Shown in pieces: positions 5,140-8,319 of a stretch of DNA of 8,319 nt. How positions within the stretch are numbered: the first letter of the stretch is position 1; every line of letters begins with the position of its first letter. The notes under the pieces were generated by a model. It was not told where the DNA came from. It worked only from the letters and a program-made list of their open reading frames with translations, and did no database searches. The DNA comes from Parvibaculum sp. Its GTDB lineage: Bacteria; Pseudomonadota; Alphaproteobacteria; Parvibaculales; Parvibaculaceae. The stretch spans positions 1 to 8,319 of the forward strand of contig JAGUWA010000099.1 in assembly GCA_020062605.1 (NCBI GenBank), given 5' to 3'. Both the position numbers and the translations under genes were made by a program.

Positions 5140-5907
5140 TCAGTCCCGGAGCATCACGGCCGATATCTGGCGGCCATAGTCCGGTTCCTTGCGGTGTGTT
5201 GTGCGGCGATAGGAGAAGAACCGCTTCGGTTCCCTGTATGTGCAATGGCCCATTACGGCGATTGTGCCGATATCGGCCGCCTTGAGGCGTGCTTCGGCAT
5301 AGCCGGGAAGATCGAACATGAAGTGCCCCTCGTTCGCGGAGGGCGCAAACCACCCGTCATTTGCGGCGTCGGCCTTCATAAACCGGTCCCGGAAATCGGA
5401 GCCCACTTCATAGGCATCCTTCGAGATGCAGGGGCCGATTGCGGCGACGATGCGGCTTCGCTCCGCTCCGAGACGGATCATCGCATCCACGGTTGCTTCC
5501 AATACGCCGCCGATCGCACCCTTCCAGCCGGCATGAGCGGCACCGATCACATGGGCCTTCTCGTCGGCGAAAAGCACGGGCGCGCAGTCGGCGGTCAGGA
5601 TGCCAAGAGCAATCCGGGGTTCGGCCGTCACCATGGCGTCCGCCTGCGGCGCGGTGTCGGGGATCCAGGGTTCCGTCACCACCGCGACATCCGGACTGTG
5701 TACCTGATAGACCGTCAGCAGCTTCTCCGGTTCGGCGCCGAGTTTAAGCGCAACGCGGGCGCGGTTTTCGCGCACGCGTTCGCTGTCGTCGTTCGAGCCG
5801 TACCCGCAATTGAGTGACGCATAAATATCCTTCGACACACCGCCTTCGCGCGTGAAGAAGCCGTGCCGAACCCGGGAAAGAACGTCGAAAGGCTTCGCCT
5901 TCAACAT
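5140..5907 (-). CDS. pgeF: Peptidoglycan editing factor PgeF (YfiH/laccase-domain family)
   Basis: A purine nucleosidase-like enzyme of the multicopper polyphenol oxidoreductase (DUF152) fold. E. coli YfiH removes wrongly incorporated residues from peptidoglycan precursors, and related proteins act on purine nucleosides. R-H-G-F-F-T-R-E-G-G-V-S (14-25) and Y-A-S-L-N-C-G (29-35) open the domain. The conserved zinc ligands are present: His70 (V-Y-Q-V-H), Cys108 (T-A-D-C-A-P-V) and His125 (A-H-A-G-W-K-G). G-P-C-I-S follows, and the C-terminus has F-F-S-Y-R-R-T near the end. I chose the ATG at 5907 (255 residues, starting M-L-K-A-K-P) because AAGGAA lies about seven bases upstream; a TTG at 5922 would add five residues but lacks a site of its own. 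The start is 11 bases after the methyltransferase stop, so the two are in one operon. Confidence 0.93.
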   Translation of the reverse strand: MLKAKPFDVLSRVRHGFFTREGGVSKDIYASLNCGYGSNDDSERVRENRARVALKLGAEPEKLLTVYQVHSPDVAVVTEPWIPDTAPQADAMVTAEPRIALGILTADCAPVLFADEKAHVIGAAHAGWKGAIGGVLEATVDAMIRLGAERSRIVAAIGPCISKDAYEVGSDFRDRFMKADAANDGWFAPSANEGHFMFDLPGYAEARLKAADIGTIAVMGHCTYREPKRFFSYRRTTHRKEPDYGRQISAVMLRD

Positions 5908-5918
5908 GCAAATTTCCT

Positions 5919-6995
5919 TCAAGCGAAACCGGCCGGCAGAGTGCTGCCGTGCGGCGTGATCCCCAGCACCTTGAAAAGGCTGCCCATCTCATGCGCGCCG
6001 GTCAACCTTTGCCGCGCTCGCTCGATGTCCTCTCTTTGCGAGGCCGTCGCATTGCGTGACAGCGCTTCCGCTCGTCCGTCGATGCCAAGCGCCGTCAGGA
6101 AGGCGCCTTGCTCGACGGGGCCATGCGCATCGGCCCCGCCCGCGCGGATTGCGTGAGCGAGCGTTTCGAAATCGACATGAGTGGTGAGGTCGGCGGTGCC
6201 CGGCGCTTCGAAGGGATTGGCGTATTCGTGGTTCTTCACCGCCTGCAGCGTATCGCCGGTGGCGCTTTTCGCGTGACCGTAGTCGATCACGAGAGCCGCG
6301 CCGCCATGCGATGCAATGCGGGAGGCGATCTCTTCCGCGATGGCTGTACTCGCGGGCGAGATTTCGGCAGTCTCGCCCTCGGCCGCATCGCGCGTGGCTG
6401 CAGGAAGCGCCGCGTCGCTCGCAAGCGGTACGGGCGCAAGCACTGGCACGAGGCGTTCGCCGTCGAGCCCGACATAACGCTCGCACCAGCCTTGCTTCGT
6501 GCGCTGGTACTGTGTCACCGGCAGGGCGTCGAAGAATTCATTGGCGATGAGGAAGAGGGGCAGGGGCGGCAGGGTGGCGATGCTGTCGTGCCACGTCGCA
6601 TGCGGTATGCGGGCTTTCTGCGCGTCGCGGAGCACGGGGCTCGTTTCGACGAAATGAACCTCCGCCGCATCCCTCATGCCGGGAACGCTGCCGACTGCAC
6701 GCAGGAGGTCGGACATCAATGTGCCTCGCCCGGGACCGAGTTCGGCGATGGCGATGCGTTTCGGTGCGCCTTGTCTCAGCCATTGGTCGGCGAGCCATAG
6801 TCCGATCAGCTCGCCGAACATCTGACTGATCTCCGGCGCGGTCGTGAAGTCGCCTTTCGCGCCGAAGGGGTCACGGGTCATGTAGTAGCCGTGATCGGGA
6901 TGACCCAGGGCAAGCGCCATGAAGTGGGAAAGGGGAATTGGCCCCGTCTCCTCGATCAGCCGGGCAATGTGCTGCGCGAGAGCGTTTTCCGTCAT
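5919..6995 (-). CDS. MidA/NDUFAF7-family SAM-dependent methyltransferase
   Basis: Codes for 358 residues of the Methyltransf_28 (former DUF185) family. G-H-P-x-x-G-Y-Y (31-38) and G-D-F-T-T-A-P-E-I-S-Q-M-F-G-E (48-62) are family signatures. E-L-G-P-G-R-G-T (85-92) is the S-adenosylmethionine-binding loop, and N-E-F-F-D-A-L-P-V (152-160) follows. The mitochondrial homologue NDUFAF7 methylates an arginine of the complex I subunit NDUFS2 during assembly; a similar role on NuoD in this bacterium is an inference. The start codon overlaps the lgt stop as ATGA, so translation is probably coupled, and pgeF follows within 11 bases. The order lgt, methyltransferase, pgeF recurs in alphaproteobacteria. 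A stretch at about 196-218 is rich in Ala and Thr and may be a lineage-specific loop. Confidence 0.92.
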   Translation of the reverse strand: MTENALAQHIARLIEETGPIPLSHFMALALGHPDHGYYMTRDPFGAKGDFTTAPEISQMFGELIGLWLADQWLRQGAPKRIAIAELGPGRGTLMSDLLRAVGSVPGMRDAAEVHFVETSPVLRDAQKARIPHATWHDSIATLPPLPLFLIANEFFDALPVTQYQRTKQGWCERYVGLDGERLVPVLAPVPLASDAALPAATRDAAEGETAEISPASTAIAEEIASRIASHGGAALVIDYGHAKSATGDTLQAVKNHEYANPFEAPGTADLTTHVDFETLAHAIRAGGADAHGPVEQGAFLTALGIDGRAEALSRNATASQREDIERARQRLTGAHEMGSLFKVLGITPHGSTLPAGFA

Positions 6996-7816
6996 TTCCG
7001 CTTCGTTTTAGCGGCCGCGGCCTTCCGCGCGAAGTGCCATGTGAGCGCCGCGCCGGCGAGCGCCATCGGTATCGAGAGGGCCATGCCCATGGTGAACCAG
7101 CCGCCGAAGAGGTAGCCGATCTGTTGATCGGGTTCCCGAAAAAACTCGACTGCCGTGCGGGCAAGGCCGTAGCCGCAAACGAATGCGCCGGTTACCACGC
7201 CGGGTTTCTTCAACGCATCGAAGCGGTGGGTCAGCACCCTCAGCACGACGAAAAGAAGGATACCTTCAAGGGCAGCTTCGTAGAGTTGGCTCGGGTGGCG
7301 CGGCAGGGGGCCTCCCGTGGGGAAGATGATGCCCCAAGGCGCATCTGTCACGCGGCCCCAGAGTTCCGCATTGACGAAGTTCGCGATGCGGCCAAAGAAA
7401 ATACCGATCGGGACGGCGGCGCTGACGAGATCAAGCAGCGAGAGAAACGGGATATTGCGGGCGCGCGCGAAAAGAAACATCGCTACGAGAACGCCGAAGG
7501 CGCCACCGTGAAAACTCATGCCGCCTTGCCAGACGTAGAAGATTTCAAGCGGATGTGCGGCGAAGTAGGCCGGGTTGTAGACGAGGACATAGCCGATCCG
7601 CCCGCCGAGGATGACGCCAAGCGCTGCCCAGAGAAGCACATCGTCGGCGATGACGCGGGTGACGGGCGAGGGGCCATTCCAGAGCCGCGGCGTTTCGGCG
7701 AGCGCGATCACATACCGCCAGCCGAGGATCAGGCCTGCGATATAGGCGAGCGCGTACCAGCGGATGGCGAAGGGGCCAATCTCGATCAATACGGGGTCGA
7801 TGTCGGGAAAGGGCAT
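6992..7816 (-). CDS. lgt: Prolipoprotein diacylglyceryl transferase
   Basis: Integral inner-membrane enzyme that moves diacylglycerol from phosphatidylglycerol to the lipobox cysteine of prelipoproteins, the first step in lipoprotein maturation. The 274 residues include about seven hydrophobic segments (for example 16-40, 57-80 and 104-117). His103 in M-S-F-H-G-G and Arg143 in G-R-I-A-N-F-x-N-A-E-L-W-G fall at the same numbers as the key residues of E. coli Lgt. P-R-H-P-S-Q-L-Y-E-A and the late F-F-R-E-P are also present. The basic C-terminal tail (A-K-T-K-R-K) is cytosolic-type. The ATG has GGAG four bases upstream. It heads the leftward operon with the methyltransferase (ATGA overlap) and pgeF, and is divergent from the ubiK-like gene. 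A palindrome lies in its leader at 7837-7854. Confidence 0.98.
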   Translation of the reverse strand: MPFPDIDPVLIEIGPFAIRWYALAYIAGLILGWRYVIALAETPRLWNGPSPVTRVIADDVLLWAALGVILGGRIGYVLVYNPAYFAAHPLEIFYVWQGGMSFHGGAFGVLVAMFLFARARNIPFLSLLDLVSAAVPIGIFFGRIANFVNAELWGRVTDAPWGIIFPTGGPLPRHPSQLYEAALEGILLFVVLRVLTHRFDALKKPGVVTGAFVCGYGLARTAVEFFREPDQQIGYLFGGWFTMGMALSIPMALAGAALTWHFARKAAAAKTKRK

Positions 7817-7836
7817 GTGGCTCCAGCCTTGGAACT

Positions 7837-7854
7837 CGGGAACATGTGTTCCCG
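7837..7854. promoter_or_regulatory. Perfect palindrome in the lgt leader, possible operator
   Basis: CGGGAACATGTGTTCCCG has two eight-base arms that are exact reverse complements around a TG centre. It lies 21 bases before the lgt start codon and just downstream of the proposed lgt promoter, where a bound repressor would block transcription. The core GAAC-N4-GTTC resembles the Gram-positive LexA/DinR box, but alphaproteobacterial LexA usually binds GTTC-N7-GTTC, so the binder is unknown. In RNA it could form a seven-pair hairpin with an AUGU loop. No T-run follows on either strand, so it is not a terminator. Confidence 0.5.
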
Positions 7855-7868
7855 GTCGATGGCGCGCT

Positions 7869-7896
7869 AGTTTGGCTTCCGGACGGGTCCTGTCAA
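7869..7896 (-). promoter_or_regulatory. Candidate promoter of the lgt operon
   Basis: On the minus strand a perfect TTGACA (7896-7891) is followed after 16 bases by CAAACT (7874-7869), a weak -10 with three of six matches. The start would lie near 7862 and the 46-base leader would contain the palindrome. The -35 box is convincing, the -10 box is not. A GC-rich hairpin, GGCGG-CGCT-CCGCC, lies just outside it at 7901-7914. Confidence 0.4.
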
Positions 7897-7986
7897 GGAA
7901 GGCGGCGCTCCGCCGCAGGCCGCGGGGTTCGCTTTTCGCTGGCGAGGCGCTATCTTCCTCGCTGAAGCCGCAAGCGGAGTATTCCC

Positions 7987-8319
7987 ATGACCCAGACCCA
8001 GAACCGTATCTTCGACGAGCTCGGCCGCCTTTTCACCAATGCCGCCGGAGCGGCACAGGGTGTGCGCCAGGAGATCGAGACGGTTCTGCGCGGGCAGGCG
8101 GAGCGGCTCATCGCCGACATGGACCTCGTGACGCGCGAGGAGTTCGAGGCCGTGCGTGCCATGGCCCAACTCGCGCGGGAAGAAAATGAAGCGCTGAAGG
8201 CACGCATCGAGGCGCTTGAGGCCGCCAAGGCCCCCAGAGCCGCCGCCGCGAAGAAGGGCGCCCGGAAAGCGGCCGACGAAGACGACGATCCGACGGCGCC
8301 CGGCCCCGAAGGCGATACG
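7987..8319 (+). CDS. ubiK: UbiK-family ubiquinone biosynthesis accessory factor (BMFP/YqiC), 3' end cut
   Basis: The reading frame is open from the ATG to the window edge (111 codons, no stop), so the gene is partial at its 3' end. M-T-Q-T-Q-N-R-I-F-D-E-L-G-R-L opens an amphipathic helix. It is followed by a second helical region with D-L-V-T-R-E-E-F-E-A-V-R (48-59) and a heptad-like coiled coil (A-R-E-E-N-E-A-L-K-A-R-I-E-A-L-E, about 65-80). This is the pattern of the BMFP/YqiC family, whose E. coli member UbiK helps the aerobic ubiquinone pathway and forms coiled-coil trimers. After residue 82 comes a Lys/Ala-rich then Asp/Pro-rich disordered tail typical of alphaproteobacterial versions. 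GGAG lies seven bases before the ATG. It is divergent from lgt across 170 bases. A possible -10 TATCTT (7951-7956) sits inside an inverted repeat GCGAGG-N9-CCTCGC (7942-7962), but no good -35 is visible. Confidence 0.9.
   Translation, partial: MTQTQNRIFDELGRLFTNAAGAAQGVRQEIETVLRGQAERLIADMDLVTREEFEAVRAMAQLAREENEALKARIEALEAAKAPRAAAAKKGARKAADEDDDPTAPGPEGDT

Noticed and set aside
4693..5817. 374-codon plus-strand frame opposite the lipoprotein and pgeF
   Set aside because: Antisense to pgeF, whose zinc ligands and operon position are clear; no ribosome binding site or domain supports it.
6938..7870. 310-codon plus-strand frame opposite lgt
   Set aside because: Antisense shadow of lgt. Its translation is a charged, low-complexity string with no domain pattern.
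7901..7914. GGCGG-CGCT-CCGCC hairpin as a terminator
   Set aside because: No T-run follows on the plus strand and no gene ends there. It lies between divergent starts and is probably a chance GC palindrome.

Overview
The window is an ordinary-looking chromosomal segment of a GC-rich alphaproteobacterium. Protein sequences and gene order (ubiK-like gene divergent from lgt, then a MidA/NDUFAF7-type methyltransferase, pgeF, a lipoprotein, prs, rplY, pth, ychF, maoC) fit Hyphomicrobiales or Parvibaculum-like bacteria. That placement is inferred from family resemblance, not from a search. I see no mobile element, CRISPR array, tRNA, rRNA or sign of recent transfer.

Layout. Everything from 1 to 7816 is read from the minus strand; only the ubiK-like gene at the right edge is on the plus strand. 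Read in the direction of transcription: lgt (7816-6992), a MidA/NDUFAF7-like methyltransferase joined to it by an ATGA overlap, and pgeF (start set at 5907) form a tight group. A two-repeat lipoprotein of unknown function follows (5036-4053). After 183 bases with a recognisable promoter comes prs (start corrected to 3869). Another 150-base spacer, with a strong promoter and a terminator-like hairpin, leads into a translation operon: rplY (L25/Ctc), pth 26 bases later and ychF 3 bases after that. After 235 bases comes the start of a MaoC-type dehydratase gene, cut by the left edge.

How the genes fit together. The left operon serves translation: a 5S-rRNA-binding ribosomal protein, the enzyme that rescues stalled peptidyl-tRNA, and a ribosome-associated ATPase. 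prs supplies PRPP for nucleotide, His and Trp synthesis. The right group serves the envelope and respiration: lipoprotein lipidation (lgt), a probable complex I assembly methyltransferase, a peptidoglycan quality-control enzyme (pgeF), a probable substrate of Lgt (the lipoprotein), and a ubiquinone-biosynthesis accessory factor (ubiK).

Most interesting places. (1) The rplY leader has a good promoter, a hairpin, a possible five-codon leader peptide and an intrinsic terminator just before the rplY ribosome binding site, with an alternative helix that would exclude the terminator; it looks like an attenuator. (2) Three 11-base-period repeats resembling a Pho box lie upstream of maoC. (3) A perfect 8-base-arm palindrome lies in the lgt leader. 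(4) The unknown lipoprotein appears to contain an internal duplication. No stretch over 300 bases lacks a gene.
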